From contig SFLE01000012.1 of the NCBI GenBank assembly GCA_004553495.1, positions 1 through 39,234 of the forward strand: a stretch of DNA of 39,234 nt. The letters run 5' to 3'. Of this stretch, positions 7,221-13,596 are shown piece by piece. Under the pieces are notes generated by a model. That model saw only the letters and a program-made list of their open reading frames with translations. It ran no database searches and was not told where the DNA came from. The position numbers were made by a program, and so were the translations under genes. How positions within the stretch are numbered: position 1 is the first letter of the stretch; each line of letters starts with the position of its first letter. The DNA comes from Clostridiales bacterium (GTDB lineage: Bacteria > Bacillota > Clostridia > Oscillospirales > Oscillospiraceae).

Positions 7221-8081
7221 ATGAAAAAAGCTGCGAGCCTTATCCTCACAATATGCCTTGCGCTTACGCTGTGCGCCTGCGCGGACAACAAAAACGATGA
7301 GCCCGACGCAACTCCGACGATGCCGGCGGAGACGCTCGACCTTTCCATATACGCAAAGGAGGAGGGCGTTTTGAGTCAGGAGGTCTGGTACAACACCGAC
7401 GGGCTCAAGTTCAGCACCGTTATATATGAATACGACGGCAGCGGCCGGCTCGTCAAGGAGCGCACTCTCGGAGTAAACGACGCTCCCGTCGGATACAAGC
7501 AGTGTGAGCGCGACGAAAACGGCAATGTGACGAGCATGATAAGCTATGTCGCCAACGGGCCGGAGGAATACTCCGAGGAATATCGCACGGTTTACGAATA
7601 TAACGAGTCGGGGCTCAAAATGAAGGAGACTAACATGGTCGGCGACAGCGCCGCCTCGACTACGATGTACGCCTACGAGGGCAAAAACCTTGTGTCCGAA
7701 AAGCTGTACGAGGGCAGCGAGCTCGTTGCCGACTGCTCATACGAGTACGACGAAAACGGCAGACTCGTGAGCTCATCGCGCACGGATAACCTCGAGGGCA
7801 GCACGCAGGTCACAAGCTACACCTACGATGATAATGGGTGCGTTATAAGCGTTTCCACCTCCGTTGACGGCAGCGTTACCGGACGCACCGATTACACCTA
7901 TGACGATAACGGCAACGAGCTCACCCGCAAGGATTACGGTGCAAACGGCGAGCCGGTGAGCTCCGTTAAAAGCGAATACAGCTATGACGAGCCGGGGAAT
8001 ATAATAAAATGCACCCGCACTCAAGGCGACGACGGTCAGGTCACGGTTATCGAATACAACTGGATGTACAGCAAGGGCTGA
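7221..8081 (+). CDS. Lipoprotein with RHS/YD-like repeats
   Basis: This 286-aa protein carries a lipoprotein signal (MKKAASLILTICLALTLCAC; Cys20 is the likely lipidated residue), so it is probably tethered to the outer face of the membrane. The mature part is a series of about eight 20-25-residue repeats of the type EYDGSGRLVKE, YEYNESGLKMKE, YEYDENGRLVSS and YTYDDNGNELTRK. These match the YD/RHS beta-hairpin repeats of secreted shells and wall proteins. No toxin domain or RHS core is attached; the protein ends with the repeats. The start follows AAAAGGAG by about 9 bases. The gene diverges from the SLH protein and may be co-regulated through the repeats between them. Its role is unknown; ligand binding or wall interaction is inference. 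Confidence 0.8.
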   Translation: MKKAASLILTICLALTLCACADNKNDEPDATPTMPAETLDLSIYAKEEGVLSQEVWYNTDGLKFSTVIYEYDGSGRLVKERTLGVNDAPVGYKQCERDENGNVTSMISYVANGPEEYSEEYRTVYEYNESGLKMKETNMVGDSAASTTMYAYEGKNLVSEKLYEGSELVADCSYEYDENGRLVSSSRTDNLEGSTQVTSYTYDDNGCVISVSTSVDGSVTGRTDYTYDDNGNELTRKDYGANGEPVSSVKSEYSYDEPGNIIKCTRTQGDDGQVTVIEYNWMYSKG

Positions 8082-8105
8082 AGCGCGGCATAAATTCACA
8101 GTTTC

Positions 8106-8134
8106 TTGATATATTTAAGAAGTAATTGTGATAA
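8106..8134 (+). promoter_or_regulatory. Candidate promoter of zinc-ribbon/DUF5685/DnaJ operon
   Basis: TTGATA (8106-8111) lies 18 bp upstream of GATAAC (8130-8135), which is preceded by TGT. The -10 match is moderate. No terminator is visible after the preceding lipoprotein gene, so read-through is also possible. Confidence 0.4.
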
Positions 8135-8178
8135 CATAAGCCATTGAAATATTATCGTTGTATCAAGGTGACATTTTG

Positions 8179-8586
8179 ATGAGGGAAAAGTTTGAGCACT
8201 TCATGATAGGACGCTGCGGCATCGATCAGTTAAACCGCTTTCTGTCAATATTCAGCCTCGTTGTTATGATCGCTGCCGTTATTTTTAACGGCACGCGCGC
8301 ATCGAGAATACTGTGGATAGTCGCGTTTGTTCTGGTAGTTATCGTCTATGCCCGTATGCTTTCCAGAAATCTTTACAGACGCAGTGTTGAAAACACCCAA
8401 TATCTCAAATTCAAAATGAGCATAAGCGGCAAGCTTGAGATGATAAGAGTGCGCTGGAAGCAGCGCAAGGAATACAAGTTCTTTAGCTGCCCCTCGTGCC
8501 ACACAACGCTGAGAGTTCCCCGTCACAAGGGTAAGATCAACATAGTCTGCAAAAAATGCGGCACCTCGTTCAGAGGAAAAACCTGA
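8179..8586 (+). CDS. Small membrane protein with C-terminal zinc ribbon
   Basis: This 135-aa protein has two hydrophobic helices (about residues 20-38 and 43-61) followed by a basic linker and a C-terminal four-cysteine zinc ribbon (CPSC near the FFSCPSCHTTLRVP segment, then CKKCGTSF). The ribbon resembles the zinc-ribbon domains of bacterial regulatory or assembly proteins. The start ATG at 8179 has AAGGTG 8 bases upstream; an in-frame TTG at 8158 lies before that site. Its stop is one base before the next ATG and the same operon continues to a DnaJ protein, so it may be the membrane anchor of a chaperone-linked complex. That function is inferred from context only; I cannot name a family. 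Confidence 0.75.
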   Translation: MREKFEHFMIGRCGIDQLNRFLSIFSLVVMIAAVIFNGTRASRILWIVAFVLVVIVYARMLSRNLYRRSVENTQYLKFKMSISGKLEMIRVRWKQRKEYKFFSCPSCHTTLRVPRHKGKINIVCKKCGTSFRGKT

Positions 8587-8587
8587 T

Positions 8588-9409
8588 ATGTTCGGATATG
8601 TGACCGCAAACCTCGATCAGCTCAGTCAGGAGCAGCGGGACAGATATAAGGCTTTTTACTGCGGACTGTGCCGTAGCCTCGGTCAGAGGCACGGCTTGCC
8701 CGCCCGCTTTACGCTGACATATGACATGACCTTCCTCGTCATGTTCCTGACATCGCTGTACGAGCCGTATCTGCTCAGCGGTCAAGAGCCGTGTCCGGGG
8801 CACCCGCTTTCAACGCGGCGGTTTCTCCAGTCGGATATAAGCGATTATGCCGCTGATATGAACATCGCGCTGGCATATCTCAACTGCATGGACGACTGGC
8901 ACGACGATATAAACGTAGCGGCGCTGCTTTCGGCGCAGGTGTTAAAGAGCGAGTACAACAGGGTGTGCGCCGCTTATCCGCGGCAGTGCGGCGTTATCGC
9001 CGAGTGCATGGCTCGTCTCAAAAAAATAGAAGATGAACGCATCCAGTCACCGGATGCCGCATCGGAAGCTTTCGGCGATCTCATGGCGGAGCTTTTCGTT
9101 ATGAAGGAGGATCGCTGGGAGGCTGATCTTCGCACCTTTGGGCGCGCGCTCGGACAGTTTGTGTATGTCATGGACGCGTGCATAGACCTTAAATACGACA
9201 AGCGATATTATAAATACAACCCCTTCGTTTACCTGTACGGCAGGCTCGACGAGCAGCAGCGGTTTCGGGGCATTCTCGAGCTTCTGCTTGCCGACTGCGT
9301 GAGGAGCTTTGAGCGGCTTCCGATAGTACAGGATGCGGACATAATAAAAAATATACTGTGCAGCGGCGTTTGGGCAAAGTTTGAGCAGCACTATGCCGCC
9401 TGGCATTGA
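8588..9409 (+). CDS. DUF5685-family protein
   Basis: This 273-aa soluble protein begins MFGYVTANLDQLSQEQRDRY, then FYCGLCRSLGQRHG; both features match DUF5685 proteins as I recall them. It is rich in acidic residues, with paired motifs (CMDDWHDD at about 98-105 and DACIDLKYD at about 196-204). These resemble the spaced Asp clusters of helical prenyltransferase-like or DnaJ-linked proteins and could bind metal; this is inference. A CxxC-type pair (YCGLC) near residue 25 is conserved in my memory of the family. The biochemical function is unknown. It sits one base after the zinc-ribbon gene and 17 bases before the DnaJ gene, so all three are surely co-transcribed. Confidence 0.82.
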   Translation: MFGYVTANLDQLSQEQRDRYKAFYCGLCRSLGQRHGLPARFTLTYDMTFLVMFLTSLYEPYLLSGQEPCPGHPLSTRRFLQSDISDYAADMNIALAYLNCMDDWHDDINVAALLSAQVLKSEYNRVCAAYPRQCGVIAECMARLKKIEDERIQSPDAASEAFGDLMAELFVMKEDRWEADLRTFGRALGQFVYVMDACIDLKYDKRYYKYNPFVYLYGRLDEQQRFRGILELLLADCVRSFERLPIVQDADIIKNILCSGVWAKFEQHYAAWH

Positions 9410-9426
9410 GTAAGGAGCAGTACCGA

Positions 9427-10035
9427 ATGGCACGGGACCCCTATGAAGTACTCGGCGTTTCGCGCAATGCGACCGACGAGGAGATAAAGAAGGCATACAG
9501 AGAGCTCGCAAAGAAATATCACCCCGACCGCAACCCCGGTGACGAGGAAGCGGCGCGGAAAATGAATGAGATAAACGCCGCCTACGACCAGATAAAAAGC
9601 GGCGAGGCCAACCGCGGCGGCTACGGAAGCTACGGCGGCTTTGGCGGTTTCGGCGGCGCTTACGAGCAGCCGCAGGAGCGCCCCGAGTGCCGCGCGGCGG
9701 TCAACTACATACAAAACGGCAGATACACCGAGGCGCTCACCGCGCTTTCGCAGGTGCCTCTGTCCGAGCGCGACGGACGCTGGTATTATCTCAGCGCGAT
9801 CGCTAATATGCGGCTCGGCAAGAAGATCGAGGCGATGGAGGACGCAAAGCGCGCGGTAGAGATCGACCCCGACAACCCGATGTACCGCCAGCTTCTCAAC
9901 AGGCTTGAAGGCAACGGGCAGTATTATCAGCAGTATAGCGGAAACTATAACAACTCCTGCTGCGTTTGCGATGATTGCTGCACAACATATCTCTGCTGCT
10001 CATGCCTTACCCCCTGGGGCGGCATGTGCTGCTAA
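9427..10035 (+). CDS. DnaJ-domain protein with TPR region and ten-cysteine tail
   Basis: This 202-aa protein has a J domain at residues 3-60 with the invariant HPD at 32-34 (KYHPDRNPG), which stimulates Hsp70 ATPase. A glycine-rich linker follows (GGYGSYGGFGGFGG, about 65-80), then a TPR-like helical region (about 87-150: AVNYIQNGRYTEALTALSQVP and the WYYLSAIANMRLGKK repeat). The last 28 residues contain ten cysteines in CC, CxxC-like clusters. There is no DnaJ zinc-finger of the canonical CxxCxGxG type, so it is a type III J protein with an unusual Cys-rich tail that may bind metal or a membrane. The start at 9427 has AAGGAG 9 bases upstream; a TTG at 9406 overlapping the previous gene lies before it. 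Confidence 0.88.
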   Translation: MARDPYEVLGVSRNATDEEIKKAYRELAKKYHPDRNPGDEEAARKMNEINAAYDQIKSGEANRGGYGSYGGFGGFGGAYEQPQERPECRAAVNYIQNGRYTEALTALSQVPLSERDGRWYYLSAIANMRLGKKIEAMEDAKRAVEIDPDNPMYRQLLNRLEGNGQYYQQYSGNYNNSCCVCDDCCTTYLCCSCLTPWGGMCC

Positions 10036-10065
10036 AAAATCTGAGGCATTCGCCTCAGATTTTTT
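10034..10065. terminator. Bidirectional terminator after DnaJ operon
   Basis: Perfect 14-bp stem (10034-10047 with 10052-10065), 4-nt loop, A-run left and T-run right. It serves the DnaJ operon and the convergent ATPase gene. Confidence 0.92.
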
Positions 10066-10074
10066 AATTCTTTA

Positions 10075-11124
10075 TTACGCAAAGAGCTTTTCTATTATTT
10101 CATCGGCAAAGGCGTTGAGCGACGCGAAATCCACATGGGGATTATACACCCTCTCGAGCTCGTCATGATACTGCTTTGCGCGGGCAAGCCACTGCTGTGC
10201 TGCGGTGAGCAGCTCGCGCTCGTGCTTTTTCATCAGCTTGTGCTCATGCCTAAGCTGCTTTGGAGCTCCCCGCGCCGCAATTTCATCCAGCCGCACGCTG
10301 CGGTAAGCCGCGGAAGCATCCGCAGCCGACGCCCTTACAAATGCAGCGGAGCGCTCGGGAACGAGCACCGCGTCAAGCCTGTCGGGGCACAGCGGCGACG
10401 GGCAGACTATCGCATCGAAGCCGAGCGAGACCGCCTGCTCAAGCACCTGCCTGAGATATGCCTGCTCAATTCCGTAGCGGTCGTCGATGCAATATACTTG
10501 TTTACATAACTTATCTATGCTGTCATTGAGCACAAGCTCTCCCCGGCAGCTTATGCATCTTATGAACCGGCGCTTAACCCTTCCGGTTTTACCGCTCAAA
10601 TTTCTTTTACCGAGCTCTCTATTGACGGCACTTTTGGCGCGAAGCCTTGCTTTTTCAAGCATTTCAGCGCTTATAAGCTCCGGTACATCCGCCGTTTCGA
10701 GATTTGCAGCAGCGGCAAGGTACGCATAAGCGACCTTATACATCTGCCTGTACCGCCTTGTATACTCCTCGATGCGGGCATCATATATGCGCTCGCAAAA
10801 CTCGCCAAGGTTTACATAACATGAATTATATGCAAACTCCATCGGCTCCGCGGCGTGCGGCGCGGTGGCATCCATAAAGCCGATTTTGAGTTTGGGTATG
10901 TACACCGCGTCGAGCGATGCCGGATCGCCGGAGCACAGGACGGATTCGGTGTCATATCCCCTTTCGGCAGCGGCGGCTGCTACCTTACGCATGAAGCCGG
11001 ATTTGCCGCCGCCCGCTCCGGCTTTTATCAGATACAGGTAGTCGCCTTTATCGCAGCAGAACTCATCGTAGAACGAGTAAAATCCGGCACCGGAATTTGC
11101 GCCGAGAAAGAAATCTACATTCAA
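10075..11124 (-). CDS. PRK06851-type tandem P-loop protein with degenerate second domain
   Basis: This 349-aa cytosolic protein starts with a P-loop domain: YLYLIKAGAGGGKSGF at residues 30-44 fits [AG]xxxxGK[ST], and SLDAVYIPKLKIGFMDATAPH follows at about 70-90. The second half repeats the same layout (YCIDDRYGIEQAYLRQV at 211-227, then RLDAVLVPERSAAFVRA at 249-265), but the Walker A glycines, Lys and Ser are replaced. So it looks like two related NTPase domains of which only the first can bind nucleotide. This matches the PRK06851 group of hypothetical Firmicutes proteins as I recall it; the function is unknown. Translation probably begins at TTG 11124, with GGTGAGG 4-7 bases upstream; the nearby ATG at 11120 is out of frame. 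Terminated at 10034-10065. Confidence 0.8.
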   Translation of the reverse strand: MNVDFFLGANSGAGFYSFYDEFCCDKGDYLYLIKAGAGGGKSGFMRKVAAAAAERGYDTESVLCSGDPASLDAVYIPKLKIGFMDATAPHAAEPMEFAYNSCYVNLGEFCERIYDARIEEYTRRYRQMYKVAYAYLAAAANLETADVPELISAEMLEKARLRAKSAVNRELGKRNLSGKTGRVKRRFIRCISCRGELVLNDSIDKLCKQVYCIDDRYGIEQAYLRQVLEQAVSLGFDAIVCPSPLCPDRLDAVLVPERSAAFVRASAADASAAYRSVRLDEIAARGAPKQLRHEHKLMKKHERELLTAAQQWLARAKQYHDELERVYNPHVDFASLNAFADEIIEKLFA

Positions 11125-11156
11125 TTTGCCTCACCTCTGTGCATTTTATGCGGCAA

Positions 11157-11185
11157 TTGACATCGTGGTGAATAGATGATAAACT
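11157..11185 (+). promoter_or_regulatory. Promoter of HAD phosphatase
   Basis: TTGACA (11157-11162), 17-bp spacer, TAAACT (11180-11185). The -35 is perfect and the -10 matches at four of six positions. Confidence 0.65.
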
Positions 11186-11216
11186 AAGCTGTCATCTGAT
11201 TTTTTGAGGTGGTAAA

Positions 11217-11858
11217 ATGAAAAAATACATTCTGTTTGACTTTGACGGCACCGTGTTCGACTCCGCGGAGGGCATAACGAAAAGCGTGCAGTACGCGCTG
11301 GGCAAGATGGGCATAGCCGCCGAAACGAGCGAGCTTATGTGCTTTGCCGGTCCCCCGCTGGACGAGATGTTCTCTCTGCGCTACGGGATGAGCGAAGCCG
11401 ATGCGCTCAGGGCGGTTCAGTTTTACCGCGAGCGTTACAAGCCGATCGGTTGGGCGGAGTGCACTCCGTTTGACGGAATGCACGAGCTGATGCTCCGGCT
11501 GCGCGAAAAGGGCGCAAAGCTTGCGATAGCCACGAGCAAGCCCCGTCATTTTGCGGAGAAGATACTCGAAAAATACGATATGACCGGCTGCTTTGACCTC
11601 GTCTGCGGCTCCGAGCTTGACGGAACGCGCGGTCAGAAATGGGAGGTCATCGAATACGCGCTGAGCACCTTCGGCATATCCCCCGACGAGGCGATAATGG
11701 TCGGCGACCGCAAATACGATGTTATAGGCGCTAAAAAATGCGGCGTTGACTGCGTTGGCGTGCGCTTTGGCTATGCCGAGCCCGATGAGCTTGAAAACGA
11801 GGGCGCTGTTTATGTCGCACAGGACGCGGACGACCTGTTTAATTACCTGACTAAATAG
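11217..11858 (+). CDS. HAD-superfamily hydrolase, phosphoglycolate phosphatase-like
   Basis: This 213-aa cytosolic protein has HAD motif I FDFDGTVFDS (nucleophile Asp8, acid/base Asp10), a helical cap (about residues 18-80), motif II near IATSKPRHF, and motif IV GDRKYDVIGAKKCG. The length and cap type fit the Gph/YqaB/PGMB-like branch acting on small sugar or glycolate phosphates. The exact substrate cannot be told; alternatives are pyrophosphatase (PpaX-like) or 5'-nucleotidase. Ribosome binding uses GAGGTGG about 5 bases before the ATG. Monocistronic, with its own promoter. Downstream lies a palindromic repeat and then a hairpin terminator. Confidence 0.88.
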   Translation: MKKYILFDFDGTVFDSAEGITKSVQYALGKMGIAAETSELMCFAGPPLDEMFSLRYGMSEADALRAVQFYRERYKPIGWAECTPFDGMHELMLRLREKGAKLAIATSKPRHFAEKILEKYDMTGCFDLVCGSELDGTRGQKWEVIEYALSTFGISPDEAIMVGDRKYDVIGAKKCGVDCVGVRFGYAEPDELENEGAVYVAQDADDLFNYLTK

Positions 11859-11918
11859 TAAATAAATAACTGACAGAGAACCTGTGCTGCCGAGTAAAGA
11901 CTACCGCGCAGCGGTGGA

Positions 11919-12023
11919 GTTTGAGGGGTAGCGAAGCGGCGGCGCGGGAGTGAATGACATGCCGGGGGCATGTCAGAGCCGCGCCGTGACCGAGCCGCAG
12001 CGAGAAAAGACCCGCCTCAAAAC
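11919..12023. repeat. Intergenic palindromic element (about 105 bp, REP/MITE-like)
   Basis: A nested inverted repeat: outer arms GTTTGAGGGG-type (11919-11929) with CCTCAAAAC (12015-12023), middle arms CGGCGCGG (11940-11947) with CCGCGCCG (11979-11986), and a core GACATGCC/GGCATGTC (11956-11963 and 11967-11974) around GGG. A further small CCGC-GCA-GCGG hairpin sits at 11904-11914. It is far more GC-rich than ordinary spacer and has no reading frame. It looks like a repetitive extragenic palindrome or a structured RNA. Confidence 0.55.
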
Positions 12024-12025
12024 TG

Positions 12026-12058
12026 AAACGACCGGCAGATAAACTCTGCCGGTCGTTT
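12026..12058. terminator. Bidirectional terminator between HAD and SLOG genes
   Basis: Perfect 14-bp stem (12026-12039 with 12045-12058) and 5-nt loop between two convergent genes. T-runs are short on both sides. Confidence 0.75.
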
Positions 12059-12557
12059 ATTCTATCGGAAGCTGTATGACCTCAATATCCTTTTTTGCCG
12101 CATATCTCAGCGTATTTAATGTACCGCCGCTCATACCGTCGTAGCAGGCGATGAGCACATCGGAGTTATCCACCATGAAGCGATTTCGCGTGAACATACA
12201 CGCCGGAGTGTACTGCTTCGACAGAACCGTTACCTCGTCGCAGCTTCGCAGTATGCGCTCGTACCGGCGGCGGTCCTGCTCGCGCCACGCATCAGCCTGT
12301 CCGGAATACGGCACGGCTGCCTGAAGCGTTATATCGCTGTGCATATTTTTAAGCTTCAGCACCGTTTCGGCGCAGTATGTGTCGCAGCCGAGCGCCATTC
12401 CGCATATGAAATGTGTTATGCCCGAATCGTAAACGGCGCTGATAACGGCGAACAGGCGCTGCTTAAATTCAACGCACCTGGGGTCAGATTCATTGTATCC
12501 CCATGGCAGCTTTGCCGGTCTGTGTCCGGTGAAGCAGCAGCTTTTACCGTGTTCCAT
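12057..12557 (-). CDS. SLOG-family (DUF1273/YpsA-like) protein
   Basis: This 166-aa cytosolic protein opens with CCFTGHRPAKLPWG (about residues 6-20), the signature of the YpsA/DUF1273 branch of the SLOG Rossmann-like superfamily. A glycine-containing segment GMALGCDTYCAE and a late DVLIACYDGMSGGTLNT follow, both expected to frame a nucleotide-derived ligand. SLOG proteins are predicted sensors or processors of nucleotide ligands; B. subtilis YpsA affects cell division. The exact role here is unknown. The start at 12557 has AGAGGG about 9 bases upstream; GTG 12560 is an in-frame alternative. A perfect-consensus promoter sits directly upstream, leaving a very short leader. Confidence 0.88.
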   Translation of the reverse strand: MEHGKSCCFTGHRPAKLPWGYNESDPRCVEFKQRLFAVISAVYDSGITHFICGMALGCDTYCAETVLKLKNMHSDITLQAAVPYSGQADAWREQDRRRYERILRSCDEVTVLSKQYTPACMFTRNRFMVDNSDVLIACYDGMSGGTLNTLRYAAKKDIEVIQLPIE

Positions 12558-12575
12558 CACGCATCACCCTCTGCC

Positions 12576-12604
12576 ATTATACGGCACCTCGCTAAAAATG
12601 TCAA
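12576..12604 (-). promoter_or_regulatory. Perfect consensus promoter of SLOG gene
   Basis: Minus strand: TTGACA (12599-12604), 17-bp spacer, TATAAT (12576-12581). Every consensus base is present. The likely start of transcription is only about 12 nt before the ATG. Confidence 0.85.
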
Positions 12605-12611
12605 AAGGCTA

Positions 12612-12639
12612 TTGACATTCTATCCCGCAGGACTATAAT
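12612..12639 (+). promoter_or_regulatory. Promoter of FMN riboswitch-ribU transcript
   Basis: TTGACA (12612-12617), 16-bp spacer, TATAAT (12634-12639). Transcription should begin near 12646, just before the riboswitch. Confidence 0.85.
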
Positions 12640-12662
12640 AGGGGCATAACCGAATAGCTGAA

Positions 12663-12771
12663 TATCTTCAGGGCAGGGAGCGTTTCCCGACCGGCGGTAG
12701 AGTCCGCGAGCCGATAGGCATGAACCGGTGTGATTCCGGTACCGACAGTATAGTCTGGATGGAAGAAGATT
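12663..12771 (+). promoter_or_regulatory. FMN riboswitch (RFN element)
   Basis: The conserved RFN core is readable: ATCTTCAGGGCAGGG at the 5' side, CCGACCGGCGGTAGAGTCC and GCGAGCC in the middle, GAACCGGTGTGATTCCGGTACCGACAGT, then GGATGGAAGAAGAT closing the basal stem. It binds FMN in the leader RNA. The downstream hairpin at 12791-12829 is the expected expression platform, turning the riboflavin transporter off when FMN is plentiful. Confidence 0.96.
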
Positions 12772-12790
12772 GGCGTCATGATTTTTTGCG

Positions 12791-12829
12791 TCACCTGAGA
12801 GATATTTCTTTCGGGTGATTTTTTATTTT
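12791..12829 (+). terminator. Riboswitch-controlled terminator
   Basis: TCACCTGA (12791-12798) pairs with TCGGGTGA (12811-12818), followed by a long T-run (TTTTTTATTTT). Located between the aptamer and ribU, it is the likely attenuator; the competing antiterminator pairing was not worked out. Confidence 0.8.
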
Positions 12830-12843
12830 GGAGGTAGAAATCC

Positions 12844-13596
12844 ATGAAAAACCTTATCTCGCAGATAGGTGAAAACCTTTCGTTCGTGCTCGAATGCCTC
12901 GGCATATTCGCCGGACTGTTCGTGCTCGCGCTGCTGTTCGAGCGCCTTGTCATGAAAAACCGCAAAAAGCTCGGCAGCACGCATTTTCTATCCTACACCG
13001 CCATATTCTCGGCGATGGCCGGCATTCTCATGTTCATTGAGATTCCCCTGTTTTTCGCCCCCAGCTTTTATGAGATCGACCTCAGCGAGATCCCCATTAT
13101 GATCTGCACATTTTATCTCGGACCGGTCGCTGGCGTTGTCGGGGAGCTTCTGAAAATAATCGTAAAGCTCGTGTTCAAGGGCACCACCACCGCTTTTGTC
13201 GGCGACTTTGCAAACTTCGTCGTCGGCTGCTCGTTCGTGCTCCCCGCCTCGTGCATCTACCACATGAACAAGAGCAAGAAGGGCGCGGTCATCGGCATGG
13301 CAGTCGGCACGCTCGTCATGACCGTATTTGGCAGCCTGTTTAACGCCGTTTACCTCCTGCCAACCTTCGCCGAGCTCTTCGGTATGCCGCTGGACGCCAT
13401 TATCGCGATGGGCAGTGACATAAACTCCGCTATAAACAGCGTTTCCACGCTCGTACTGTTCTGCGTTGTTCCGTTTAACCTCCTCAAGGGCATTATCGTA
13501 ACGGCGCTGACGATGCTGCTTTACAAGCGCATATCTCCCCTGCTTCACAAGGGCGACCGCAAACTCGTCGAGAAAAAGGCTAAGAAAGAGTCCTGA
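12844..13596 (+). CDS. ribU: Riboflavin ECF transporter substrate-binding subunit RibU
   Basis: This 250-aa membrane protein matches the RibU/S-component family: IFSAMAGILMFIEIPLFFAP (substrate-pocket helix 1), EIDLSEIPIMICTFYLGPVAG, a GxxxxxxKxxxK-like helix (GELLKIIVKLVFKGTTTAFVGDFANF), and MAVGTLVMTVFGSLFNAVYLLP. RibU binds riboflavin with nanomolar affinity and docks to the shared EcfA/A'/T energising module, which is not in this window. An extra N-terminal helix (about residues 15-36) precedes the normal start of the S domain, making it longer than the usual about 190-200 aa. The FMN riboswitch directly upstream fits. GGAGG lies about 9 bases before the ATG. Its last 17 bases overlap the convergent flippase gene. 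Confidence 0.93.
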   Translation: MKNLISQIGENLSFVLECLGIFAGLFVLALLFERLVMKNRKKLGSTHFLSYTAIFSAMAGILMFIEIPLFFAPSFYEIDLSEIPIMICTFYLGPVAGVVGELLKIIVKLVFKGTTTAFVGDFANFVVGCSFVLPASCIYHMNKSKKGAVIGMAVGTLVMTVFGSLFNAVYLLPTFAELFGMPLDAIIAMGSDINSAINSVSTLVLFCVVPFNLLKGIIVTALTMLLYKRISPLLHKGDRKLVEKKAKKES

